Shown here one piece after another: positions 1 to 7,206 of a DNA stretch of 34,876 nucleotides (position 1 is the stretch's first letter; every line of letters starts with the position of its first letter). The notes beneath the pieces are model-generated. The model was given only the letters and a program-made list of their open reading frames with translations, did not search any database and was not told where the DNA came from. A program made the position numbers and the translations under genes. The DNA comes from a virus, in the IMG/VR virus record IMGVR_UViG_3300032397_000041, positions 1-34,876 of that record, one strand, 5' to 3'.

Positions 1-927
1 GATAGTCTTCGAGGTGATTATGCTGATGTTTTGATTCTTGATGAATTTCAACTAATGAATGAAGATACTTGGGGTTTAGTTGGAGCACCAATGTTACTTG
101 ATAATGATGGGGATGCTATTTTTATTTATACCCCTCCTTCTTTACATTCAAGATCAATTTCAAAAGCAAATGATCCACAACATGCTGCTAAAATGTACCG
201 TAAAGCAGTCGAAGAACAGAAAAATGGATCGAAACGATGGGAAGCGTTTCATTTTACGTCTTTAGAAAATCCGTATATATCAAAAGATGCTTTAAATGAA
301 ATTACGTCTGATATGTCTTTTATGGCTTATCAAATGGAAATTATGGCTGAGGATTTAGATGAAGCTCCTGGGGCACTTTGGACAAGAAAAACAATAGACA
401 ATTATAGAATAATAAGACAAACAGAAGATTTTGATCGTGTTGTTGTTTCTGTTGATCCTTCTGCGACAAGTACAGGAGATGAAGCTGGAGTTGTAGTGTG
501 TGGAAGAGCAAATAAACATGGATACGTTGTAGCTGATAAAAGTATTCAAGGAAGTCCTTTGATTTGGGCAAAAGAAGCAGTTAATGCGTATCATGAATAT
601 AAAGCAGATAAAATAATTGCTGAATCAAATAATGGAGGCGAAATGGTGGAATTAACTATTCATCAAGTAGACAAAAACGTTCCTGTAAAATTGATTCATG
701 CAAGTCGAGGAAAACAAACGAGAGCAGAGCCCATATCCGTTTTAGCTGAAAAAGGCAAAATTCATCATATTGGAAACTTTATAAAATTAGAAGAAGAATT
801 GTGTCTTTGGACGCCTGGAGATAAATCACCAAATAGACTTGATGCAATGGTACATGGAATGACAGAATTGTTAGTTAAGGCGGGTGTTGGATTTGATTGG
901 TCAAGTTTTGTAGATGGGGATGCTTAA
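1..927 (+). CDS. terL: Terminase large subunit, C-terminal part (5' truncated by window edge)
   Basis: This is the DNA-packaging motor ATPase/nuclease. The frame is open from base 1, so the first 308 residues visible are the C-terminal part; the Walker A region lies outside the window. Seen: a Walker B strand at residues 9-15 (DVLILDE), a TPP coupling-like motif near residue 47, then an RNase H-like nuclease domain starting at VVVSVDPSA with the first acidic residue, a second conserved block (IIAESNNGG) and a final acidic block (SPNRLDAMVHG). This order is that of terminase large subunits. The gene precedes the portal cluster, as usual, but is separated from the portal by five small genes. 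The stop is TAA at 925-927. Confidence 0.95.
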   Translation, partial: DSLRGDYADVLILDEFQLMNEDTWGLVGAPMLLDNDGDAIFIYTPPSLHSRSISKANDPQHAAKMYRKAVEEQKNGSKRWEAFHFTSLENPYISKDALNEITSDMSFMAYQMEIMAEDLDEAPGALWTRKTIDNYRIIRQTEDFDRVVVSVDPSATSTGDEAGVVVCGRANKHGYVVADKSIQGSPLIWAKEAVNAYHEYKADKIIAESNNGGEMVELTIHQVDKNVPVKLIHASRGKQTRAEPISVLAEKGKIHHIGNFIKLEEELCLWTPGDKSPNRLDAMVHGMTELLVKAGVGFDWSSFVDGDA

Positions 928-929
928 AA

Positions 930-1193
930 ATGAAAGAATCTATAACTATAAAAAATTTATCTAAATTAGATGCTATTATTGAAGCAAAAGCCAATTATAA
1001 AAAAGCAACTCTTGATTTGAACAAAGCAAACGCCGATTATGATAAAGCTTGGGGTAAACGCAATAAAGCAGAAATGAATTTTAGGAGAGTAGAAGCTGAA
1101 TTTAAGAAAGTGTATATTAATCGGAATAAAGCACAAGTTGCTTCAAATAAAGCGGAAGCTAAGTTAAATCAAGTAGAATCAATGAAAGAATAA
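930..1193 (+). CDS. Ala/Lys heptad-repeat small protein 1
   Basis: This 87-residue protein is not assignable to a named family. It begins MKESITIKNLSKLDAI and then runs as heptads of the type K-A-x-A-D-x-x, predicting one long charged coiled coil. It ends in ESMKE, an ending shared with the gene at 1950. It is the most divergent of six paralogs in the window: its heptads are less regular and contain Asn and Val. The start at 930 is preferred over an upstream in-frame ATG at 897 because 897 lies inside the terminase gene, while GGGGAT at 916-921 is a suitable ribosome site for 930. The position between terminase and portal suggests a virion or head-assembly role, which is inference. Confidence 0.75.
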   Translation: MKESITIKNLSKLDAIIEAKANYKKATLDLNKANADYDKAWGKRNKAEMNFRRVEAEFKKVYINRNKAQVASNKAEAKLNQVESMKE

Positions 1194-1209
1194 TACAGGG
1201 GGATTAAAG

Positions 1210-1455
1210 ATGAAAGACTCCAGGATCATAAAAGATTATTTGAGAAGTAGAGCACATGATTCACCAAAATCCGATGCTATAGCAAAAGCAGAAGCAGAAA
1301 AGATTATGAAGAAAGCAGATGCTGCTTGGGAAAAAGTTAAAGCTAATTATGATAAAGCAAAAGCTGATTATATCAAAGCAGAAGCTGATCGGGAAAAAGC
1401 AAAAGCTGATTGGTACAAAGCAATTGATGTTTGGAAAAAAGCATATGCTGTTTGA
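1210..1455 (+). CDS. Ala/Lys heptad-repeat small protein 2 (C-terminally truncated copy)
   Basis: This 81-residue paralog carries the type I leader (MKDSRIIKDYLRSR), a spacer HDSPKSDAIAKAEAEK, and then heptads KAxADxx with Trp or Tyr at the sixth position. It is preceded by GGGGGATTA. It stops at a TGA (1453-1455). In the near-identical DNA of the gene at 1950 the same codon is TGG, and the frame continues for nine codons (ending SMKE) to a TAA that is also still present here at 1480-1482. The gene therefore looks truncated by one G-to-A change. UGA is used as a genuine stop elsewhere in the window, so recoding is unlikely, although low-level Trp readthrough would restore the paralog's ending. 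The function is unknown. Confidence 0.78.
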   Translation: MKDSRIIKDYLRSRAHDSPKSDAIAKAEAEKIMKKADAAWEKVKANYDKAKADYIKAEADREKAKADWYKAIDVWKKAYAV

Positions 1456-1506
1456 AAAAAAGACGAATCAATGAAAGAATAATACAGAGGGATTAAAGAT
1501 AAAAGA
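1441..1506 (+). repeat. 66-bp duplicated gene-junction segment, decayed copy
   Basis: This segment matches 2190-2255 at 64 of 66 positions. The two differences are 1455 (A here, G there), which creates the TGA ending the upstream gene, and 1501 (A here, G there), which turns the start codon ATG of a following leader gene into ATA. The intact junction also appears in shorter form around 1170-1216. This copy therefore no longer ends its upstream gene where its sister does, nor starts a downstream leader gene. Confidence 0.9.
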
Positions 1507-1511
1507 ATAAT

Positions 1512-1946
1512 ATGTTATCGAATGAATTAAATATCGTGAACGGAATGGTAAGATCAAAGGAACAAAGAAGAGAAATAAGCTTTCAAGGTTTGCAAATCGT
1601 GATCGAGAATGAAAAAGGATCAATCAGGTATTGGGAGCGGGGTGGAGAGCAGGGAGAGGCTAAGATGTTTTACCCTTATGGTTTTATAAAAAATACACTC
1701 GGCAAAGACGGTGAAGAAGTTGATTGTTTCGTAGGTAATGATAAGTTCTCTCCTTTTGCCTATATAATCTATCCAGCGAAGACCAAAGGGTTTGACATTA
1801 AGGAAGAAAAGATGATGCTTGGATTTAGTAGCAAGGATGCAGCAAGAGATGCGTTTATGGCTCATTACAGCAATCAAAAGTTTTTTGGCGATATAGTCGA
1901 GTTGCCAATGCATCTTTTTAAAGAATCTTTGGAATGGAGGGAATAA
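1512..1946 (+). CDS. Free-standing inorganic-pyrophosphatase-like (InPase) domain protein
   Basis: This 144-residue protein has a 17-residue leader (MLSNELNIVNGMVRSKE) followed by one compact domain from about residue 23 to the end. Recognised features are FQGLQIVIENEKGS, the YGFIKNTLGKDGEEVD segment with its acidic cluster, and MLGFSSKDAARDAFMAHY near the C-terminus. These match the InPase domain described in phage polyvalent proteins and Mu-F-type fusions. The implied activity is hydrolysis of pyrophosphate or a related bond, from the family only. The leader resembles those of the heptad-repeat proteins at 1950 and 7376. There is no good ribosome site close to ATG 1512: the nearest AGAGGG lies about 20 bases upstream and belongs to a decayed junction, so translation may be weak. 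Confidence 0.75.
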   Translation: MLSNELNIVNGMVRSKEQRREISFQGLQIVIENEKGSIRYWERGGEQGEAKMFYPYGFIKNTLGKDGEEVDCFVGNDKFSPFAYIIYPAKTKGFDIKEEKMMLGFSSKDAARDAFMAHYSNQKFFGDIVELPMHLFKESLEWRE

Positions 1947-1949
1947 AAA

Positions 1950-2231
1950 ATGTTATTGCACAAAATGGATATTGTTGGAGGCAGAGTAGTGGTGAAAGAT
2001 AGTGTAAAAGATTCAGCAAAAGCAAAAGCTGATTTGGATAAAGCAGAAGCTGATTTGGATAAAGCAGAAGCTGATTTGGATAAAGCAAAAGCAGATTATG
2101 ATAAAGCAGATGCTGATTATATCAAAGCAGAAGCTGTTCGGAACAAAGCAATTGATGTTTGGAAAAAAGCAAATGATGTTCGGAACAAAGCATATGCTGT
2201 TTGGAAAAAAGACGAATCAATGAAAGAATAA
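1950..2231 (+). CDS. Ala/Lys heptad-repeat small protein 3
   Basis: This 93-residue protein has the type II leader (MLLHKMDIVGGRVVVKDS) and a second KDS, followed by nine near-perfect heptads encoded by 21-bp tandem repeats. The heptads read A-D-L-D-K-A-E with the bulky residue alternating Leu, Tyr, Arg and Trp. The ending is KKDESMKE. A long amphipathic helix is predicted with Ala and an aromatic or Leu residue at the a and d positions. The ribosome site is the GGAGGGAATAAAAA just before ATG. The gene sits between the InPase protein and a larger paralog. The function is unrecognised; the location suggests a virion-associated protein. Confidence 0.8.
   Translation: MLLHKMDIVGGRVVVKDSVKDSAKAKADLDKAEADLDKAEADLDKAKADYDKADADYIKAEAVRNKAIDVWKKANDVRNKAYAVWKKDESMKE
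2031..2219 (+). repeat. Nine tandem 21-bp repeats encoding heptads
   Basis: There are nine contiguous units of exactly 21 bases. The first two (2031-2051 and 2052-2072) are identical and the third differs at two positions. Later units drift but keep AAAGCA in register. The identity at DNA level indicates recent tandem expansion rather than only selection on the protein. Confidence 0.92.
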
Positions 2232-2255
2232 TACAGAGGGATTAAAGATGAAAGA
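2190..2255 (+). repeat. 66-bp duplicated gene-junction segment, intact copy
   Basis: This is the intact partner of 1441-1506. It contains the last codons of the upstream gene (TGG retained), its TAA stop, the ribosome site AGAGGG and the ATG of the following gene at 2248. Confidence 0.9.
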
Positions 2256-2769
2256 CTCCAGAATCATAAAAGATTATTTAAGAAGTAGAGTAAAAGATTC
2301 ACCTAAATCAGATGCTATAGAAAAAGCAGAAGCAGATATGAAGAAAGCAAATGCCGATATAGCGAAAGCAAAAGCTGATTATATTAAAGCAAATGATAAT
2401 TGGGAAAAAGCAGATACTGATAAGAGTAAAACAAAAGCAGAAGCTGATTTTAACATAGCAAATGCTTCTATGAAGAAAGCAAATGCTGATATGACGAAAG
2501 CACAAGCTGATTTTGATAAAGCACAAGCTGATTTGATGAAAGCAAGAGCAATGAAAGATTCCAGATTTAGCGATTCACCAAAATCAGATGCTATTGCAAA
2601 AGCAGATGCTGATTTGAAGAAAGCAGATGTTGATTGGGATAAAGCAGATGCTGATTGGAATAAAACAGAAGCTGATTATAAGAAAGCAAGAGCTGACTGG
2701 GAAAAAGCAAGAATTGACTGGAAGAAAGCTAAAGCTGTTTTGGAAAAAGCAAAAACGATGAAAGAATAA
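2248..2769 (+). CDS. Ala/Lys heptad-repeat protein 4
   Basis: This 173-residue protein has the type I leader (MKDSRIIKDYLRSR), then VKDSPKSDAIEKAEAD and a first block of heptads. An internal module starts at about residue 102 (MKDSRFSDSPKSDA), followed by a second heptad block in which Trp recurs at the sixth position, and it ends KTMKE. The internal module is encoded by a 55-bp sequence repeated four times in the window. The layout looks like two leader-plus-heptad units fused. The ribosome site is AGAGGGATTAAAG. It lies directly upstream of the portal gene. The function is not recognised; a packaged or scaffold-like coiled-coil role is inference. Confidence 0.8.
   Translation: MKDSRIIKDYLRSRVKDSPKSDAIEKAEADMKKANADIAKAKADYIKANDNWEKADTDKSKTKAEADFNIANASMKKANADMTKAQADFDKAQADLMKARAMKDSRFSDSPKSDAIAKADADLKKADVDWDKADADWNKTEADYKKARADWEKARIDWKKAKAVLEKAKTMKE
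2552..2606 (+). repeat. 55-bp dispersed module repeat, copy 1
   Basis: This copy encodes KDSRFSDSPKSDAIAKA within the gene at 2248. Copies 2 (7434-7488) and 3 (8041-8095) differ from it by zero or one base, and copy 4 (8428-8482) by several. All lie in the heptad-repeat genes. Confidence 0.92.
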
Positions 2770-2788
2770 AAGTTTAGGAAAGAACAAT

Positions 2789-5700
2789 ATGCCACTTAAT
2801 AGAAGAACAGGTGAAGATAAAAAGAATTTTGTGAAAGATAAACAAACTCTTGATTCGTTTTCTAATTTTAACAATAAATTAGGATTAGGAACAGATAATC
2901 AGCTTTCTGGTGGCATGTATTCTTTGAACAATATGATTAGCCGAAATCATGTTGAGCTAGAAGCAGCTTATAGAAGCTCTTGGCTTATTGGTCAGGCAGT
3001 TGATGCTATTGCCGAGGATATGACAAAAAATGGTGTGACATTCTATTCCAAAATGGCTCCTGATGATATTCAAAAATTACAATCGGCAATTAGTGAGTAT
3101 GGGATTTGGTCTCAGCTTTGTGATACGATTAAATGGGCAAGATTGTATGGTGGAGCAATAGCAGTTATCTTGGTCGATGGTGCAAAATACGATAAACCAT
3201 TAAATACTGATGCAATTGGGAAGAAAAAATTTCAAGGTCTGCTTGTTCTTGATCGATGGATGATTCAACCAAGTTTTGAGCAGCTTGTAAAGGAAATGGG
3301 TAGGAATTTAGGAATGCCGGAGTTTTATAGAATAGTTCCGGCAGCCACAAACATTCCATTATTAAATATTCATTACACGAGAGCATTAAGGTTTGATGGA
3401 ATTAAATTACCATATTATCAAAAGTTGGCAGAAAATCTTTGGGGCCTGTCTGTAGTAGAGAGAATGCTCGATAGATTGATCGCTTATGATTCGGCTACGA
3501 TGGGTGCGGCCCAATTACTTTTTAAAGCATATTTAAGAGTGGTTCAAGTTGCAGGATTCAGAGAAGCATTATCGATAGGTGGCAAAGAAGAGCAAGCAGT
3601 TATTAAGCAATTCAAATATATGCGCCAGATGCAATCGATTGAAGGGATAACTCTTTTAGATAAAGAAGATAGTTTTGATGTTCATCCCTATACATTTGGA
3701 GGGATAGATTCGTTATTGACTCAATTTGGTACACAGATTTCAGGTGCAACAGGGATACCTATTGTGAGATTATTTGGCCAGTCTCCTGCTGGATTTAGTA
3801 CAGGCGAAGCCGATTTGAGAAACTATTATGACCATATAAATAAATTACAAGAGAATCAATTAAGACCTTATTTGGATAAGCTCTTTGCAGTTATCGCAAG
3901 ATCAGAATTAGGGAAAGAATTACCAGAAGACTTCGAATATGCATTTAATCCATTGTGGCAAATGAATGATAAGGAAAAATCTGAAATAGCAACTGCTGAT
4001 GTAACTGCTATTGGAGCTGCATTAGGAGCTGGCTTGATTGGGAAGAAAATAGCTTTGAAAGAGTTGTTACAGCAATCGAGAATTACAGGCAGGTTTACGA
4101 ACATTGAAGATGAAGATATTGAAGCAGCTGAGGAAGAAGATAAAAATAAACCACCTGAACCTGGGAGTGTCGAGCCTGGTGAAGAGTCAGACGAGGTCGA
4201 TACTGAAAAGAAAGAAAAAGAATTGCCTGATTCTACTATTGAAGAGCTAAAGAACAAGGAAGAACCAGAAGATCAAGAAACTTTTGGCGAGTTTAAAGAC
4301 GCCTTTGAAGAATCCGATCACCCGAGATCTAAAGAGGGGTCTTCTGGAGGTCAGTTCATTTCTAAAGGCGGTGGTTCCGCTTCATCTTCAAAGACTGAAA
4401 AGAAGTCTGAAAAGAAGACTGAAAAGAAGACTGAAAAGAAGACTGAAAAGAAGACTAAAAAGAAGACTAAATTAATAAGAGAGGGTATTGAGGCAAAAAT
4501 CAAAAATAAAGAAAGTCTTGAAGAAGTAGATTTTTTCAATATGGATTTGGCTGGTGCAAATTTGCGAGATGCAAATTTGCGAGGTGCAGATTTGACTGGC
4601 GTAAATTTGTCTAGTGCGAAATTGGCTGGTGCAAATTTGCGAGATGCAATTTTGACTGGTGCGAAATTGGCTAGTGCAGATTTGGTTGGTGCAAATTTGA
4701 CTGGTGCAGATTTGACTGGTGCAGATTTGACTTATGCAGATTTGACTTATGCAGATTTGACTTTTGCAGATTTGTCTAATGCAAATTTCTCTGGCGTAGA
4801 TTTAACTCGTGCAAATTTGTCGCGTGCAAATTTGACTGGCGCAAATTTTGCAAGTGCAGATTTGGTTGGTGCAAATTTGACTGGTGCAAATTTCTCTGGC
4901 GTAGATTTAACTCGTGCAAATTTGCGAGGTGCAAATTTGACTGGTGCAGATTTGTCTAATGCAAATTTGACTGGTGCAGATTTGCGAGATGCAAATTTGG
5001 TTGGTACAAAGTTTGCCGGTATAGATTTAAATTCTGTGAAGTTTGGAGATACCAATTTTAGTGATACAAATATAGACGGTGCACTTTTTGATGGCAAGAA
5101 AATTCCTAAAGAGTATTTTATCGATGTGAAAAGGACAAGTGAGATTGGTTCTAAAATATATTCTAAAGATAGAGTAAAGAATAAAGAAGTCGCAGAAGAA
5201 GTAATTAGTAAAAGAGTAGGAGAAAGCATAGCAATTGCAGGAGAAAACGTGTCGGTTAGAGAAATGATCGCGCAATGGGCTGGAACTTCAGGAGACAATA
5301 GTGAAACTTCTATTGGTTTACAATTAGCAGCTAAGGAAGTGTTTGACTTAAAAGATGCCGCTACTGATCATTGGGATATAAAACTTGAGAAAGAGGCTAC
5401 TCTAATAAGTAAAGAAAAAGGGGTAGTTAAATTTATAAAAGCTCAATATGACGAAACACAAGATTGGTTTAAAAAGAACGGTTATAAGCCAACTGATACA
5501 ATTATATTGTTTAGGGGAGTAGAAGGAAGGAGAAGTGGAAAGAAATCACGAACTGTTTTACAACCACTTTCTTCTTTTTCTACCTCTTATGCCGAGGCTT
5601 CAAAATTCGGGAGGTATCAGGTTTCCATAAAAATTCCTGTGTCTCAAATATTCAGTCATCCACAAACAGGGTTTGGATGCACAAATGAAAGTGAAATGGT

Positions 5701-6190
5701 TGTTTTAGGACGTAAAACCAATTTAGAACAAATAGATTCAAAGCTCAAAGCGATAAAATTATATCAAGAGGATAGCAGTAAAGATGCTGAACCGGAATTG
5801 GACGAAACAATAAATCTCGATGCTGATCTCAAAAATGCAGATTGGACTAAGAAGTCCTGGGATTTGCCTGAATTTGGTAGTGATGAATTTAATTCGTGGT
5901 TAAAAAATTCAAAAATAACTCTTGAACATTTTAAGACCCTCCCTGTTTATGAGAATAGAAGTAAAGGTATTCCTAAGTCTAAGATCATTGAGGAGTTTTT
6001 AAAAGGTAGAGAAGTGAAAGATGAATCTTATCCTGGTAATATGGGAGTAATGGAACTCTTTGAGTTTTATAAAAAGGCAAGCCCAGATGATGTTAGCTTG
6101 ATGGATAAGATTATTGCAAGAGCGAGTTGGGGAGAGTTTAAACAATTAATTAAAAAAGTATTGGGCGTGGTTTTGAAGGATTCTAAATGA
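2789..6190 (+). CDS. Portal protein fused to pentapeptide repeats and an R-S-E ADP-ribosyltransferase domain
   Basis: This 1133-residue protein is roughly twice the usual portal length. Residues 1-455 read as a DUF1073-type portal (SWLIGQAVDAIAEDMTKNG, LYGGAIAVILVDG, QSPAGFSTGEADLRNYYDHI). An acidic/Pro linker follows, with a DHPRSKEGSSGGQF motif at about 510-523, then six Lys-rich tetrapeptide units (536-559). About 37 pentapeptide repeats (584-768) predict a right-handed quadrilateral beta-helix. An ART domain covers about 780-990, with Arg909 in LFRG, Ser931-Thr-Ser933 and E967-S-E969: the R, STS and ExE motifs of R-S-E ADP-ribosyltransferases, all intact. A helical tail ends LKDSK. The stop TGA overlaps the next ATG. 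Mono-ADP-ribosylation of a host protein, probably on Arg, is inferred from the family; the target is unknown. Confidence 0.9.
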   Translation: MPLNRRTGEDKKNFVKDKQTLDSFSNFNNKLGLGTDNQLSGGMYSLNNMISRNHVELEAAYRSSWLIGQAVDAIAEDMTKNGVTFYSKMAPDDIQKLQSAISEYGIWSQLCDTIKWARLYGGAIAVILVDGAKYDKPLNTDAIGKKKFQGLLVLDRWMIQPSFEQLVKEMGRNLGMPEFYRIVPAATNIPLLNIHYTRALRFDGIKLPYYQKLAENLWGLSVVERMLDRLIAYDSATMGAAQLLFKAYLRVVQVAGFREALSIGGKEEQAVIKQFKYMRQMQSIEGITLLDKEDSFDVHPYTFGGIDSLLTQFGTQISGATGIPIVRLFGQSPAGFSTGEADLRNYYDHINKLQENQLRPYLDKLFAVIARSELGKELPEDFEYAFNPLWQMNDKEKSEIATADVTAIGAALGAGLIGKKIALKELLQQSRITGRFTNIEDEDIEAAEEEDKNKPPEPGSVEPGEESDEVDTEKKEKELPDSTIEELKNKEEPEDQETFGEFKDAFEESDHPRSKEGSSGGQFISKGGGSASSSKTEKKSEKKTEKKTEKKTEKKTKKKTKLIREGIEAKIKNKESLEEVDFFNMDLAGANLRDANLRGADLTGVNLSSAKLAGANLRDAILTGAKLASADLVGANLTGADLTGADLTYADLTYADLTFADLSNANFSGVDLTRANLSRANLTGANFASADLVGANLTGANFSGVDLTRANLRGANLTGADLSNANLTGADLRDANLVGTKFAGIDLNSVKFGDTNFSDTNIDGALFDGKKIPKEYFIDVKRTSEIGSKIYSKDRVKNKEVAEEVISKRVGESIAIAGENVSVREMIAQWAGTSGDNSETSIGLQLAAKEVFDLKDAATDHWDIKLEKEATLISKEKGVVKFIKAQYDETQDWFKKNGYKPTDTIILFRGVEGRRSGKKSRTVLQPLSSFSTSYAEASKFGRYQVSIKIPVSQIFSHPQTGFGCTNESEMVVLGRKTNLEQIDSKLKAIKLYQEDSSKDAEPELDETINLDADLKNADWTKKSWDLPEFGSDEFNSWLKNSKITLEHFKTLPVYENRSKGIPKSKIIEEFLKGREVKDESYPGNMGVMELFEFYKKASPDDVSLMDKIIARASWGEFKQLIKKVLGVVLKDSK
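4394..4465 (+). repeat. Six tandem 12-bp repeats (Lys-rich linker)
   Basis: There are six contiguous 12-base units of the form ACTGAAAAGAAG, with variants TCT and ACTAAA. They encode T-E-K-K repeats between the portal core and the pentapeptide domain. Exact period and sequence identity show a replication-slippage type expansion. Confidence 0.9.
4538..5092 (+). repeat. Pentapeptide-repeat DNA, 15-bp tandem units
   Basis: About 37 units of 15 bases encode A-(N/D)-L-x-x pentapeptides. Many units are identical (GCAAATTTGACTGGT type). A higher-order 105-bp period is visible: the block starting at 4781 restarts at 4886 with the same first 39 bases. Confidence 0.92.
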
Positions 6191-7053
6191 TTATAGACGC
6201 AAAAAGATTTTTTACAATTCGAAAAGGCAAAGCCATAGAGCAGAGGTATGAGAAAGATCTTCGACAGATCAGCTCTAATGTTGGAAGAATGGCTTCTGGC
6301 ACTGATCCAAATGATATTGAAAGCGTCGAAGATTTGGTCGATAGTTTGAAAGAATATTCTGACAGAATAAATGCTTGGTCAAAGAAAACAGCAAACAGGA
6401 TGATCGAGAATTTAAATAGGCAGTCTGAGCAGGATTGGGAAGGCTATTCAAAAAGATTAAGCATTGGATTGAAAAAAGAGCTAAAGGAAGTTGATATCAA
6501 AAAAGAGCTGCAAGCTTATCTCGACGATAATGTAAAGCTGATCACTTCATTACCTTTGGAAGCTTCTGAAAAGTTACATAAGATATTACAAAAGAATTTG
6601 CACACAGGAGCGAAACGAGCAAGTGCATTATCAAAAGAAATTATGAAGATGGGTAAGGTGACAGAATCGAGAGCGATGCTTATTGCCAGAACAGAAGTGT
6701 CAAGAGTTTCGGTGGGATTGGAAAAGGTAAGAGCAGAAGCAGTTCAGATCGATTGGTTTGTATGGCACGCTACTCATGATATAAGATTAAGGAAGAGTCA
6801 TAAATTTATGGACAGAGTTTTGGTCAGATGGGACGATCCACCTTCTCCAGAAGAACTTTCAGGAGAAAAGAAATCTTATGGGAAGTATTTGCCGGGAGCC
6901 ATATTCAATTGTAGATGCTTTCCTGCTCCTCTTGTAAGAGTAAATGATGTTACTTGGCCAGCAAGAGTTTACAGAAATGGAAAGATACAGACAATGAATA
7001 GAGAGCAATTTTTTAATATTGATGGAAATAAAGATTATAGGAAGGCAGCCTAA
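6187..7053 (+). CDS. Mu gpF-like (SPP1 gp7-like) minor head protein
   Basis: This 288-residue protein overlaps the portal stop by ATGA. The N-terminal two thirds is charged and helical. The C-terminal domain, from about residue 165, carries RTEVSRVSVGLEKVRAE, WHATHDIRLRKSHKFMDR and the closing NCRCFPAP motif. This is the signature order of the phage Mu F / SPP1 gp7 head morphogenesis domain. Such proteins bind the portal inside the procapsid and ride in the virion, sometimes being ejected with DNA. Its length is normal and no fused effector domain is present; the effector instead sits on the neighbouring portal. Confidence 0.92.
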   Translation: MIIDAKRFFTIRKGKAIEQRYEKDLRQISSNVGRMASGTDPNDIESVEDLVDSLKEYSDRINAWSKKTANRMIENLNRQSEQDWEGYSKRLSIGLKKELKEVDIKKELQAYLDDNVKLITSLPLEASEKLHKILQKNLHTGAKRASALSKEIMKMGKVTESRAMLIARTEVSRVSVGLEKVRAEAVQIDWFVWHATHDIRLRKSHKFMDRVLVRWDDPPSPEELSGEKKSYGKYLPGAIFNCRCFPAPLVRVNDVTWPARVYRNGKIQTMNREQFFNIDGNKDYRKAA

Positions 7054-7185
7054 ATGATTAAAAAAATCTATTTTTACGAGAGGAGCTTGCGGGCGAAAAA
7101 AGTCTTATGGCAAATGCCTATAAAGAACTACAATGAAAAATCGTCTGAGTTGCAAGCTCCTCTTGCAAGGACAGAGAAAATATAA
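7054..7185 (+). CDS. Possible 43-residue small protein
   Basis: This short frame begins at the ATG directly after the minor head gene stop (TAAATG) and ends in TAA at 7183-7185. The product is basic and starts MIKKIYFYERSLRAKK. There is no independent ribosome site; it would rely on re-initiation from the upstream gene. The reading frame spans an inverted repeat (arms 7079-7090 and 7152-7163), so the conserved signal here may be RNA structure rather than protein. I recognise no family. Confidence 0.35.
   Translation: MIKKIYFYERSLRAKKVLWQMPIKNYNEKSSELQAPLARTEKI
7079..7163 (+). repeat. 12-bp perfect inverted repeat with 61-nt loop
   Basis: AGAGGAGCTTGC at 7079-7090 is exactly complementary to GCAAGCTCCTCT at 7152-7163, with G-U pairs possible at both ends. 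There is no U-tract after the second arm, so it is not a typical terminator. The left arm contains AGGAG, which pairing would hide. Confidence 0.75.
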
Positions 7186-7206
7186 AATAGTTGTGTAGGG
7201 GTTGAT

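Noticed and set aside
897-929. Longer N-terminus for the gene at 930
   Set aside because: The extension lies within the terminase coding frame and lacks a ribosome site.
1453-1455. UGA read as Trp (alternative genetic code)
   Set aside because: UGA ends many well-supported genes here (for example at 6188, 15285, 23977, 27501), with coupled ATGA starts. A single nonsense change is simpler.
2031-2219. CRISPR-like array
   Set aside because: The 21-bp units are contiguous, with no unique spacers, and are coding.
2551-2553. Internal start at the ATG of the 55-bp module
   Set aside because: No ribosome site precedes this ATG or the matching ones at 8040 and 8427, unlike the clear internal site at 11900.
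2308-2874. Cys/Phe-rich minus-strand frames opposite the heptad genes
   Set aside because: They are complements of the 21-bp repeats; composition is produced by the repeat and there is no ribosome site.
4284-4475. Arg/Lys-rich + strand frame inside the portal gene
   Set aside because: It is an out-of-frame reading of the 12-bp linker repeats within the portal gene and has no ribosome site.
4747-5298. Long open frame on the minus strand opposite the pentapeptide repeats
   Set aside because: The 15-bp repeat keeps other frames open by periodicity. It is a low-complexity shadow without ribosome site or neighbours on that strand.
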